Source: Streptomyces griseus
GTDB lineage: Bacteria > Actinomycetota > Actinomycetes > Streptomycetales > Streptomycetaceae
Direction of reading: 5' to 3'
Assembly: GCF_900460065.1 (NCBI RefSeq)
Contig: NZ_UAVD01000012.1
Span: 1 to 64,000 of the forward strand
DNA length: 64,000 nt
The notes under the pieces are model-generated. The model had not been told where the DNA came from. It made no database searches and saw only the letters and a program-made list of their open reading frames with translations. Of the stretch, positions 8,829-16,924 are shown piece by piece (the first letter of the stretch is position 1; each line of letters opens with the position of its first letter). The position numbers were made by a program, and so were the translations under genes.

Positions 8829-10379
8829 TCAGCGGCGGATGCCCGTGGCGAACGGCAGTGTGTTCACGAAGGCCCGGTGGTGCTCGCGGTCGCACCACTC
8901 CAACTTGAGGTACGACTTGCCCGCCGAGGCGCGGATCGTGCGCTTGTCGCGGGCCAGGGCCTCGGGTGAACGGGACGACACCGTGATGTACCCCACCAGG
9001 TTGACTCCGGCCGCACCGCTGGCGAGATCTTCACCCCGCTGGTCGAGTCGGCCGTGGGCGGCGATGTCGCGGGGGTCGACGGTGCGGTTCATCTTGGCCT
9101 GGCGGCTGGCCTCGGCGTCGTCGTTGGTCTTCTCGGTCAGCATGCGTTCGATGGCGACCTCGGTGGGTTCGAGGTCCATGCAGACGGCGACCGTACGGAT
9201 GACGTCGGGGGTGTGGACGAGGAGCGGGGCGAGGAAGTTGACGCCGACGGGGGTCATCGGCCACTCCTTCACCCAGGCCGTGGCGTGGCACCAGGGGGCG
9301 CGGGTGGTGGACTCGCGGGTCTTGGCCTGGAGGAACGTCGGCTCGACCGCGTCCAGTTCGGCGGGCCAGGCGTTGCGCTTGGTCATGGCCTGGATGTGGT
9401 CGATGGGGTGGTCGGGGTCGTACATGGAGTGCACGAGGGAGGCGACGCGGCTCTGGCCGAGCGGCTGGCGGACGCGGATGTCGGCCTCCGCGAGGCGGGC
9501 GCAGATGTCGTTGAGCTCGCGGGCCATGACGACGGCGAGGCCGGCGTCGCGGTCGAGCTTGCGACCGCCGTGGGGGCGGGCGGCGCGGGCCATGGCGTTG
9601 GCCTCGGCGGCCAGTTCACGGCTGTAGTGCATGCAGGCGACGAGGTAGGCGCGGTGCTGCTCGCTGGAGGTGGAGACCATGGACTGGAGCTGGTCGTAGG
9701 AGTCCTGGAGCCAGCCGGGGGACGCCTTGTCGCCGCGCTGGGCGACGTCCTTGGCGTGGGCGTCCGGGTCGGCGGGGAGGGTGCGGGCGAGCATCTGGAG
9801 GCGGGTGACGAAGCCGTCTCCGTTGGCCACGTGCTTGAGGAGGGTGCCGAAGCGGTCGACGAGGGCCTCCTGGTCCTCGCTGTCGCGGAGGCCGACGCCG
9901 GGGCCCTCGATCTCGATGGCCGCGGTGACGGTACGGCGGTCGGCGTGGAGGAGTACGGCGATCTCGTCGGGGCCGAAGGGGGCGGCGAGCCAGCTGATCC
10001 GGCCGATGCCGGGGGGCGGGCCGATCTCGACCTCACGGCCGTCGGAGCCGACGCCCGCCTCCATGGCCGTGGAGCGGTAGGCGGTGCCGCGGCGGAGGGA
10101 GCGTTTGAAGCTGCGGTTGATCTCGAACCACTTGTAGAAGGTGCGGCCCTTGTAGGGGACGTACACGATGGCGAGCGCCAGCATCGGGAAGCCCACGAGG
10201 CAGACGATGCGGAGGGAGAGGACGGGGACGAGGAGTCCGCTCATCATGCCGAGGAACGCCCCGGCGATGATCAGGGCGATCTCTCCGGTCTCGCGGTTCT
10301 TGCCGACGATCGCGTTCGGCCGGGCGCGGCCGATGAGATACGTGCGGCGGGGCGTCATCGTGTGGGACTGGGTCGTCAA
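8829..10379 (-). CDS. SCO6880-family T4SS-like protein (VirB3-like membrane region plus possible VirB4 N-terminal domain)
   Basis: 516 aa. Two hydrophobic helices occur at about 32-75 (IALIIAGAFLGMMSGLLVPV and the following segment). A large soluble part of about 440 residues follows with no Walker motifs. The length and position (membrane hairpin, then a VirB4-N-sized domain, directly before a VirB4 ATPase) suggest a fused VirB3/PrgI-like region and VirB4 N-terminal domain; this is inference. The TTG start at 10379 was chosen because AGGAGG lies 9 nt upstream and the codon overlaps the preceding TGA by 4 bp; an ATG at 10358 is the alternative. I recognise the family by its NCBI-style name, SCO6880. 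Confidence 0.82.
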   Translation of the reverse strand: MTTQSHTMTPRRTYLIGRARPNAIVGKNRETGEIALIIAGAFLGMMSGLLVPVLSLRIVCLVGFPMLALAIVYVPYKGRTFYKWFEINRSFKRSLRRGTAYRSTAMEAGVGSDGREVEIGPPPGIGRISWLAAPFGPDEIAVLLHADRRTVTAAIEIEGPGVGLRDSEDQEALVDRFGTLLKHVANGDGFVTRLQMLARTLPADPDAHAKDVAQRGDKASPGWLQDSYDQLQSMVSTSSEQHRAYLVACMHYSRELAAEANAMARAARPHGGRKLDRDAGLAVVMARELNDICARLAEADIRVRQPLGQSRVASLVHSMYDPDHPIDHIQAMTKRNAWPAELDAVEPTFLQAKTRESTTRAPWCHATAWVKEWPMTPVGVNFLAPLLVHTPDVIRTVAVCMDLEPTEVAIERMLTEKTNDDAEASRQAKMNRTVDPRDIAAHGRLDQRGEDLASGAAGVNLVGYITVSSRSPEALARDKRTIRASAGKSYLKLEWCDREHHRAFVNTLPFATGIRR

Positions 10380-11707
10380 CGCCCTCCACCTCCTGTGTTC
10401 GAGTTGCCTGTGCTGCCGAAGCCGCCTCCGCCTCGGGAGGAGCGGCTGCTGTGGGGGGTCCCGGAGGTGGGTGCGGACCCGCTGCGGGGCGAGGGGGCGC
10501 CGCCGCCTCCGCCGGTGGTGCGGGAGCTGTGGGCGGCGACACCGCCGCTGGCCGGGTTGGCGGGGCGGGCGCCTCCGCCTCCGCCGCTGTTCTGGTCGTT
10601 GCGGCCGCTGTGGGTCTTGATGCCCTGCGAGACGAGGGCGGCCGGGGAGCTGATCATGGCGGCGGCCTGGGAGCCGTCGGTGGCCTGCTTGCGGTTGGTG
10701 CGGGCGCCCTGGATCTCGTCGCCGAAGCCGGGGACGAAGCGGTAGATCATGGCGGAGGCGAAGATGGCCAGCAGGATGATGGAGAGGCCGGAGACGACGG
10801 CGGAGAAGGCGTCGGGGCCGTCGCCCGTGGAGAGTGCTCCGGCGAGGCCGAGGACGATGACGATGACCGGCTTGACCATGATCACCGCGATCATGATGCC
10901 GGCCCAGCGGCGGACGTGGCCCCACATGTTCTTGTCGACGAGGCCGGCGTAGACGACGATCCCGAGGAGCGCGCCGACGTAGAGCAGGGCGGCGCGGATG
11001 ACGAGCTCCAGCCACAGGATGCCGGCGGCGAGGATCGAGACGAGCGAGACGACGATCAGCATGATCGGTCCGCCGCCGATGTCCTCGCCCTTCTTGAGGG
11101 CTTCGGCGAACGAACCGAAGAAGACGTCGGTCTGGCCGCCGGTGGCGGAGGAGATGACCTCGGTGACGCCGTCGGTGGCGGAGACGATCGTGTAGAGGAT
11201 CAGCGGGGTGAAGGCCGAGGCGAGGACCGTCAGCCAGAGGAAGCCCACGGCCTCGGAGATCGCGGTGGTGAGCGGGACGCCGCGGATGGCCCGCTTGGCC
11301 ACGGCGAGGAGCCAGAGGACGAGGGTCAGGATGGTGGAGGCCGCGAAGATGACGGCGTACTGCTGGAGGAACTTGGGGTTGGTGAAGTCGACGTTGGCCG
11401 TGGACTCGACGGCCTCGCTGAGCTTGCCGACGATCCAGGAGGCGGCGTCGGCGCAGCCTCGGGCCAGGGAGGAGAGGGGGTCGAGGGCGTCGGTGGAAGG
11501 GACGTCCTGGGTTCGTGAACCGGCTCCTTCGCCGCCTTCGCAGTAGTCCTTGGCGGGGCCGACGATCAGGTCGCACCGCTCTTGACCGGATGGTGTAGGT
11601 GTAGGCGTGGGAGCAGCGACCGCTTTGCCCGCCATGGCAAACATGGCGGTCTGGGCTCCGGTGAGCAGAACAGTGGCTGTGACTGTCCGTCGCGTTTTAG
11701 CGGGCAT
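10376..11707 (-). CDS. VirB6/TrbL-like polytopic membrane protein
   Basis: 443 aa. A Sec-type signal (RRTVTATVLLTGAQTAMFAM, cleavage near AVAA) is followed by a short cysteine-containing extracellular region (ERCD, DYCEG, RGCAD) and five to six hydrophobic helices between about 120 and 330. A Gly/Ser-rich cytoplasmic tail of about 100 residues has glycine blocks. This is the layout of VirB6/TrbL/ConG channel proteins. The ATG at 11707 is preferred over the longer frame because it opens the signal peptide; it overlaps the preceding gene by 11 bp. The stop overlaps the TTG of the next gene. Confidence 0.82.
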   Translation of the reverse strand: MPAKTRRTVTATVLLTGAQTAMFAMAGKAVAAPTPTPTPSGQERCDLIVGPAKDYCEGGEGAGSRTQDVPSTDALDPLSSLARGCADAASWIVGKLSEAVESTANVDFTNPKFLQQYAVIFAASTILTLVLWLLAVAKRAIRGVPLTTAISEAVGFLWLTVLASAFTPLILYTIVSATDGVTEVISSATGGQTDVFFGSFAEALKKGEDIGGGPIMLIVVSLVSILAAGILWLELVIRAALLYVGALLGIVVYAGLVDKNMWGHVRRWAGIMIAVIMVKPVIVIVLGLAGALSTGDGPDAFSAVVSGLSIILLAIFASAMIYRFVPGFGDEIQGARTNRKQATDGSQAAAMISSPAALVSQGIKTHSGRNDQNSGGGGGARPANPASGGVAAHSSRTTGGGGGAPSPRSGSAPTSGTPHSSRSSRGGGGFGSTGNSNTGGGGR

Positions 11708-12566
11708 AGGTGAACCCCCCGAACTCCTCCACTGCCGAGGCCATTTCATCTGCGCTCGAAGCAGTGCGATCCATGCTCACGGGAGAAGGGCCGTCCTTCT
11801 GACCGAAGCTCTCGACCTTCCAGTCGCCGTCCACCCAGCGAAGCTTCAGCGACATCGTGAACCAGTCGCTGCTCACCGGGTTGGTCGAGCTGACTCCGGC
11901 CATACCGAACACGCCGGTGCACCACACCTCGACGGTGGCGCTTGACGCCGTGTACTCGATCGCTTTGGTTCCGACCGGTGCTGTTCTCGAAATGTATGTC
12001 AGCCCGTCAGGGGCGGAGCCGTTCTCATCCAGGCCTACTTTGTCGAGAAAGTCCTTACCGTACGCCTGGTCAAACTTTTCCTTGAGGCCGCTCGCCTTCT
12101 CTGCGACAAAGATCTGGTCGACGATCGCCGATCGATTCTCGGGCTTGAGGATTTCTGCGGAAACCAACGCCACCGCATAGTTCGCCGCGGCGCTCTGCGC
12201 CCCCTGCTCGTCCTGGGCGAAGCCGGAGGCGATGGTTCCGTTCTTGCCCTGGACGGGCTTGGTGCCGGTCGGTGCGGTGGGGGCGCTTCCCGCGGTTCCC
12301 GGCTTCTTCGCGCCCGAGGCGGCGTCCTCGTCGCCGCCACCGCCGCGGTTGGCGAAGGCGATGGCAGCGATGAGGAGGACCACGACACCGGTGATCGTCA
12401 CGAGGGAGCGGGAGTTGCGGACCGGGCGGCGCGCGTGCGGGAGTCCGCCGTCGCCGTCGGGGAGACGGGTGCGGGTCTGACGGGTGCCGCCGAGGGTGCT
12501 GTACGGGTCGTCCGGGCGTCCCCCCTGGTCCTTGCCGCGGTAGTCGTGCTCGTCACCGGGACTCAT
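11697..12566 (-). CDS. VirB8/TcpC-like bitopic membrane protein
   Basis: 289 aa. A charged cytoplasmic N-terminus of about 65 residues is followed by one membrane helix (SLVTITGVVVLLIAAIAFAN), a Gly/Ala/Pro linker and an extracellular domain of about 180 residues. That domain has a conserved-looking WCTGVFGMAG, SSDWFTMSLKLRWVDGDWKV and FGQKDGPSP, and the strand-rich LKLRWVDGDWKV stretch resembles the NTF2-like domains of VirB8/TcpC. The ATG at 12566 follows GAGGGAG by 10 nt. It probably connects the channel proteins outside the membrane. The family assignment rests on architecture, so it is moderate. Confidence 0.7.
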   Translation of the reverse strand: MSPGDEHDYRGKDQGGRPDDPYSTLGGTRQTRTRLPDGDGGLPHARRPVRNSRSLVTITGVVVLLIAAIAFANRGGGGDEDAASGAKKPGTAGSAPTAPTGTKPVQGKNGTIASGFAQDEQGAQSAAANYAVALVSAEILKPENRSAIVDQIFVAEKASGLKEKFDQAYGKDFLDKVGLDENGSAPDGLTYISRTAPVGTKAIEYTASSATVEVWCTGVFGMAGVSSTNPVSSDWFTMSLKLRWVDGDWKVESFGQKDGPSPVSMDRTASSADEMASAVEEFGGFTYAR

Positions 12567-12747
12567 GCCGCGTTCGCTCCCTCGGTCGTGTGCGGTTCCG
12601 CGCAGGGCGACGGTAGCTGTGCTGGTTGCCGCTTGAGCGCGGTGTGGTGACTCGACATCAGGGAAACGCAACCTCAGCCGGTGGGCACGACGGGCGGACG
12701 GTGGGGAGCGGGCCGGAGGGGCCCGGAGGTGGACGGCCGGCGGCGGG

Positions 12748-13056
12748 TCAGACGGCCATTCCGTAGACGATGGTGAACAGGGTGCCCAGGGAGCCGATGA
12801 TGAAGACCCCTGTCAGCCCTGCCACGATCAGCCCCTTGCCCTGCTCCGCGCTGAACGTGTCGCGGAGTGCCGTCGCTCCGATGCGCTGCTTCGCCGCGCC
12901 CCAGATCGCGATGCCGAGGCAGAGGAGAATGGCGATGGCCATCACCACCTCGATCATGATGCGCGCCTCGTTGCCCAGCGTCCCGAACGGCCCCCAGTCC
13001 GGAGCGATTCCGCCGATGATGGTGGTGATGTCGCCCTTCTCTGCTGCCAGGATCAT
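12748..13056 (-). CDS. Small two-helix membrane protein, VirB2/TrbC-like
   Basis: 102 aa. A short leader (MILAAEKGDITTIIGGIAP) precedes a first helix (EVVMAIAILLCLGIAIWGA), a polar loop KQRIGATALRDTFSAEQGKG, and a second helix ending GMAV. This two-helix hairpin with a basic loop is the layout of VirB2/TrbC pilin-like subunits or TcpD-like proteins. The ATG at 13056 is 11 nt after GGGG; a GTG at 13065 is possible. It is the first gene of the leftward T4SS-like operon, about 180 bp before the VirB8-like gene. Confidence 0.68.
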   Translation of the reverse strand: MILAAEKGDITTIIGGIAPDWGPFGTLGNEARIMIEVVMAIAILLCLGIAIWGAAKQRIGATALRDTFSAEQGKGLIVAGLTGVFIIGSLGTLFTIVYGMAV

Positions 13057-13699
13057 GTAAGTCACCGCCCCTGTTGGGTAGTTCGCTGCCCGTGCCGTCC
13101 GGCACGGGTCGCCTTCTATCTTCGCTGATGAAACCGCGCTCGCACGACGCCTTCCCGGGTCTCTTTACCCGGATCTCGCACGTTTGACCGGGGCGCCCGC
13201 CCTGACCTGCGGCTCGGCCGGCCTTTCGCGCACATACCTGGTTACTCTGTGTATCACGGGGTGTGACCAGGAGCAACGACGGTGGGCATGGGTTCCTGAC
13301 GCGGTTGCAGCGTTCACGGGGCACGGCGTGTTCGTATGCGCCGTTCGAGAGCCGTCGGTGCGCCGGTCGGCCTCCTGTTCGATGCGTTGTCAGGTGCCGT
13401 CGGGGGAGCGTGTGGGGGAGTCACCGAGGCTGGGCAGTCCGGCCGTGGTGGATGGGAGGGGGTGGGAGTTCACCGCCCTCACCCCGGCGTCCGCCCGGGC
13501 TGCTGACCCGCAGGCGCCCCCGAGCGGCGGTGACAGGGTCGTGATGAGGGCGTGCTGGCTCAACTGAGCCGGTGCGTAGGGGCTTTGAGCCCGGTATTGG
13601 GTCCTGGGGCCCATGTCGTGGCCCCCGCCCGTGTGGTCGCATACGCGGAGTGACTGATCTGTCGCCCGTTCCGCCCACTCACGAGGTAGGGGACTGCTC
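13057..13699. other. Divergent intergenic region of the T4SS-like locus
   Basis: About 640 bp between the leftward T4SS-like operon and the rightward composite hydrolase gene. Open frames here have atypical composition and no recognisable domain, so I call no gene. It should hold both divergent promoters. The stretch 13230-13260 is locally richer in A+T (CATACCTGGTTACTCTGTGT) and is the likeliest promoter site. Confidence 0.6.
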
Positions 13700-16207
13700 T
13701 TGTCCGGCATACGAAGAAGCGCGGTCCCTGTCGGCGTCGATGTAAGCGCTGCCGAGGCGGGTTCGGGGCAGCTGATGCCCCGGGCGTTGCAGGCGGTGCT
13801 GATCCTCCTTCACGTCCTCTTCGTGGCCACCCTGGTGGGCGCGATCAGGGCCCTGTCCACGGCGGCCTCGGTGGACGCGGTCGACGGGTACCTCCTCGGG
13901 CTGCTGCTCTACGCGTCGTTGCCCGGAATCGGTGCCTTCGTGCTGTCGCTGTACGTCCGCAAGGGCGGGGTCCGGGTCTGGTACGGGCTTCTCGCCGTTC
14001 AGGCGTGGATCGTCCTCGGTGCCCTCGCGGAGCTGAGCGGCGGGGCCGGGGCGGGGGGTGTGGCCCGGCTGGTGATCCCGACGGCCGCCATCGTGCTGCT
14101 GTGCCGGCCGGAGAGCCGCCGATGGTTCCGCAGCGGTCCGGAGCAGCGGGCCGAGCAACGGCTGTTCAGCTTCGCCCGGATGATGAAGCTGCGGCGCGAC
14201 ACCGGGCAGACCGCGATGGAGTACCTGGGCCTCGTGCTCGTGGTCGTGGCGCTCGTCGGCGGGCTGACCGCCACCGGGACCGGCAGGCAGCTCACCGCGG
14301 AGATCCGCAGCGCGATCTGCGAGCTCACCGGTGGCTCGTGCCCGGCGCCGGGGCACGACGTCGTGGCCGGTGGCGGAAATGCCGACGGCGGCACCGGGGG
14401 CGGCGACAGCGCCGGCGGTCCGGGCAGCGGTACGGACGGCGGTGCCGGCGCCGATGGGGGCGGCGGTGACGAGTCCAGCCTCACCGGTGGTGCCGGCAGC
14501 ACCGGTACCAGCGGTGACACCGGTACCAGCGGTGGATCCGGTGACACCGGTGACGTCGGAGGGACCGCCACCACCGGAAGCACTGGCGGTACCGGCGGTA
14601 CCGGAAGCAACGGCGGTACCGGGGGAGACAGCGGCGGCACCGCCGGCGACGGCGGCTCCGGCAGCACGGGCGGCGCCGGCACTTCAGGCGGCCCCCAAGG
14701 CGGCGACCAGAGCGGCCCCCAGGGCGGCGACGCCTTCCCTCCGAGCGATGCCATCGTGCCGGTCGACGCGGGTAGACCCCCGGGCCCCAACGGCGGCGGG
14801 TTCCTCGACGGGTTCCTCGGGGACGGGCTGGGCGGTGACGTCCAAGGGGTCGTGGACGCGGTCCTGCGGCCGGGCGAGAGCGGTCAGCGCATCGTCGACC
14901 AGTGGGAACGCGACACCCGGGGCGCGGGCGAGAAGTGGGACCGGGGCGACTTCGTCGGCGCCGTCTGGGACTGGAACAAGGCGGTCGGCGGCGCCGGCGC
15001 CGGGCTGGCGATACCCGGCTCGGGGGCGCGGGTCGACGCCGAGGTGCGGGACGCCGAGCGGGCGCACCTCAGCGGGCGGATCCCGCAGAACGCGACGCCC
15101 GCCGGGAACAAGGCCTGGTGGGACGGGCTCTCTCCGGAGGAGCGCGAACGCTACATCGAGCTCGTCCCGGAGCGGATCGGCAATCTCGACGGCATCCCGG
15201 TCCTCGCGCGGGACGCCGCCAACCGCAGGAACCTCCCCGCGCTGATCGACAGGCTGGAGGGGGTCGACACCGACAAGGCCCGGGACCAGTTGGCCGGGTT
15301 GCGGGAGATCGACCGGCAGTTGAAGGAGAACGGCAAGCCGCCCATGTACCTCATCGGGATCGGGGACGAGGGCAACGGGCGGGCCATCGTCTCGTTCGGC
15401 AATCCGGACGCCTCCCAGCACGTGTCGGCGTACGTGCCGGGGCTCAACACCTCGCTCGACGAGGAGTTCGCCAAGAACGACCTCGGGCGGGCCCGCGACA
15501 CCGCGATCGGGGCGCAGGGGTACGACGAGTCCACGGCGTCCATCGTCTGGCTCGGGTACGACGCGCCCCAGTTGCCGGACAAGGACGGGGTGGCCGGCTA
15601 CTTCGCCGTCATGGGCACCGGGCGCGCCGAGAAGGGCGGGGAGGCCTACCGCGGCTTCATGGACGGGATCTCCGTGACCAACCAGAACAAGGACCCGCAC
15701 CTGACGGCCATCGGGCACTCCTACGGTTCCAGGACCGTGGGCGCGGCGGCGGCCCGGCCCGGCGGGATCCCCGGGGTCGACGACATCATCCTGGTGGGCA
15801 GCCCGGGGGTCGGCGTCGACCACGCCGTGGACCTCGGCGTCGGCAGCGAGCACGTCTTCGTGGGCGCCGCCGCCAACGACCCGGTGACCAAGCTGCCCTC
15901 GAAGACCCAGGTGGTGGTGGGCGGCATCGGGCTGGCCCTCGGCGGCCCCGGCGGCGCCTATCTGGCCGGCGATCTGGCCGATCCGGGTGACGACGACCTG
16001 TGGTTCGGGAAGGATCCGGCGAGCAAGGCGTTCGGGGCGCGGCGCTTCCCGGTGGCGGACGGTCCGCCGCTCGTCAGCGGGAGCGGAATCAGTCTGGACT
16101 CGCACTCGAACTACTTCAGCCCGGAACGCGATGCCGTGTCCGCGGACAGCATCGCCCTGATCGTGTCGGGCAACGCCGACCGGCTCAAGATGGAGGAACC
16201 GAAGTGA
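13700..16207 (+). CDS. Composite protein: membrane domain, pilin-like segment, Gly-rich linker, DUF1023 alpha/beta hydrolase
   Basis: 835 aa. Four hydrophobic helices (about 29-49, 63-86, 94-113, 122-136) are followed by a class III signal/Flp-pilin-like motif GQTAMEYLG (169-177) with its own hydrophobic helix (178-195). A Gly/Ser/Thr-rich low-complexity linker spans about 220-335. The C-terminal alpha/beta-hydrolase of the DUF1023 type has the nucleophile elbow GHSYGS (Ser674). The TTG start is 7 nt after GGGG. The stop overlaps the GTG of the next gene. The helices put the enzyme outside the membrane. The substrate is unknown; a lipase or esterase is possible. Confidence 0.8.
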   Translation: MSGIRRSAVPVGVDVSAAEAGSGQLMPRALQAVLILLHVLFVATLVGAIRALSTAASVDAVDGYLLGLLLYASLPGIGAFVLSLYVRKGGVRVWYGLLAVQAWIVLGALAELSGGAGAGGVARLVIPTAAIVLLCRPESRRWFRSGPEQRAEQRLFSFARMMKLRRDTGQTAMEYLGLVLVVVALVGGLTATGTGRQLTAEIRSAICELTGGSCPAPGHDVVAGGGNADGGTGGGDSAGGPGSGTDGGAGADGGGGDESSLTGGAGSTGTSGDTGTSGGSGDTGDVGGTATTGSTGGTGGTGSNGGTGGDSGGTAGDGGSGSTGGAGTSGGPQGGDQSGPQGGDAFPPSDAIVPVDAGRPPGPNGGGFLDGFLGDGLGGDVQGVVDAVLRPGESGQRIVDQWERDTRGAGEKWDRGDFVGAVWDWNKAVGGAGAGLAIPGSGARVDAEVRDAERAHLSGRIPQNATPAGNKAWWDGLSPEERERYIELVPERIGNLDGIPVLARDAANRRNLPALIDRLEGVDTDKARDQLAGLREIDRQLKENGKPPMYLIGIGDEGNGRAIVSFGNPDASQHVSAYVPGLNTSLDEEFAKNDLGRARDTAIGAQGYDESTASIVWLGYDAPQLPDKDGVAGYFAVMGTGRAEKGGEAYRGFMDGISVTNQNKDPHLTAIGHSYGSRTVGAAAARPGGIPGVDDIILVGSPGVGVDHAVDLGVGSEHVFVGAAANDPVTKLPSKTQVVVGGIGLALGGPGGAYLAGDLADPGDDDLWFGKDPASKAFGARRFPVADGPPLVSGSGISLDSHSNYFSPERDAVSADSIALIVSGNADRLKMEEPK

Positions 16208-16788
16208 GTCGAGCGAAGCGGGCTCTGCCCCTCGGCGCGGTGGTCCTTGCCCTGGGGGTCGTGCTGTCCGGGTGCGGGAGTGAGGACGCCGGCGCGCGCG
16301 ACGGCGGCGTGAGCACCGGAAAGGAGCGCGGGATGGACATGCAGGAGGCTGCCGAGCAGTCCGACGCGATGCTGGACGCGGTCCTGAAGGGCATCGACCC
16401 CGATGTGCGGTGGGCGCACGGGCCGACCACCACCCGTGCCTGCGGGGTGACCCGCCGACGGGCCGTCATGACCGTCGTCTCCCCCGAGCTCCGCCAGACG
16501 TTCCTGGACCGTGCGGAGACGTTCTGGCGGAAGAACGACTACCGGATCAAGGCGGTCAACAAGGACGAGAAGTTCCCTGCGGTCTACGCGGTCACGAAGA
16601 ACGGGTTCGGTGTCAGCGTCTCCTTCCGTGGGAAGGGCCAGGCCTTCCTGGAGGCCGACAGCCCCTGTGTGAAGGAGTCCAAGGTCGCCGCTCCCACCAG
16701 CGAGCCGAACGGCCCCTCCTACAAGGACGTCTACCCGCTGCCCCGGCCCAACGTCCGGTCCGACTTCTGGTCGGGTACGGGCGACTGA
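16204..16788 (+). CDS. Secreted lipoprotein of unknown function
   Basis: 194 aa. A basic N-terminus (VSRAKRALPLG), a hydrophobic core and the lipobox LSGC at about residue 25 predict a Lgt/Lsp-processed lipoprotein. The mature part has two further cysteines (RACGVT, DSPCVKE) that may form a disulfide. I recognise no family. It overlaps the composite hydrolase gene by 4 bp (GTGA), so it is translationally coupled and probably works with it at the cell surface. Confidence 0.85.
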   Translation: MSRAKRALPLGAVVLALGVVLSGCGSEDAGARDGGVSTGKERGMDMQEAAEQSDAMLDAVLKGIDPDVRWAHGPTTTRACGVTRRRAVMTVVSPELRQTFLDRAETFWRKNDYRIKAVNKDEKFPAVYAVTKNGFGVSVSFRGKGQAFLEADSPCVKESKVAAPTSEPNGPSYKDVYPLPRPNVRSDFWSGTGD

Positions 16789-16924
16789 GCGCGCGTCACC
16801 CCTGATGCCGGTGAGCCGTCGACGCCCCCGTGTGCTTCGGGTGCGCCGGTGGTGTGCCGCGGATGACTCGTACACACCGTCGAAAAGGGCTCTGAAGCGC
16901 GCCCCGATGGGGGATGGTTGAGGG

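Noticed and set aside
7251..11518. Very long plus-strand frames opposite the T4SS-like genes
   Set aside because: Asp/Gly/Val-rich shadows of the third-codon bias; the minus-strand frames have domains, starts and overlaps.
13184..13678. Short frames in the T4SS divergent region
   Set aside because: No ribosome sites, domain or consistent codon use; the region is better explained as promoters.
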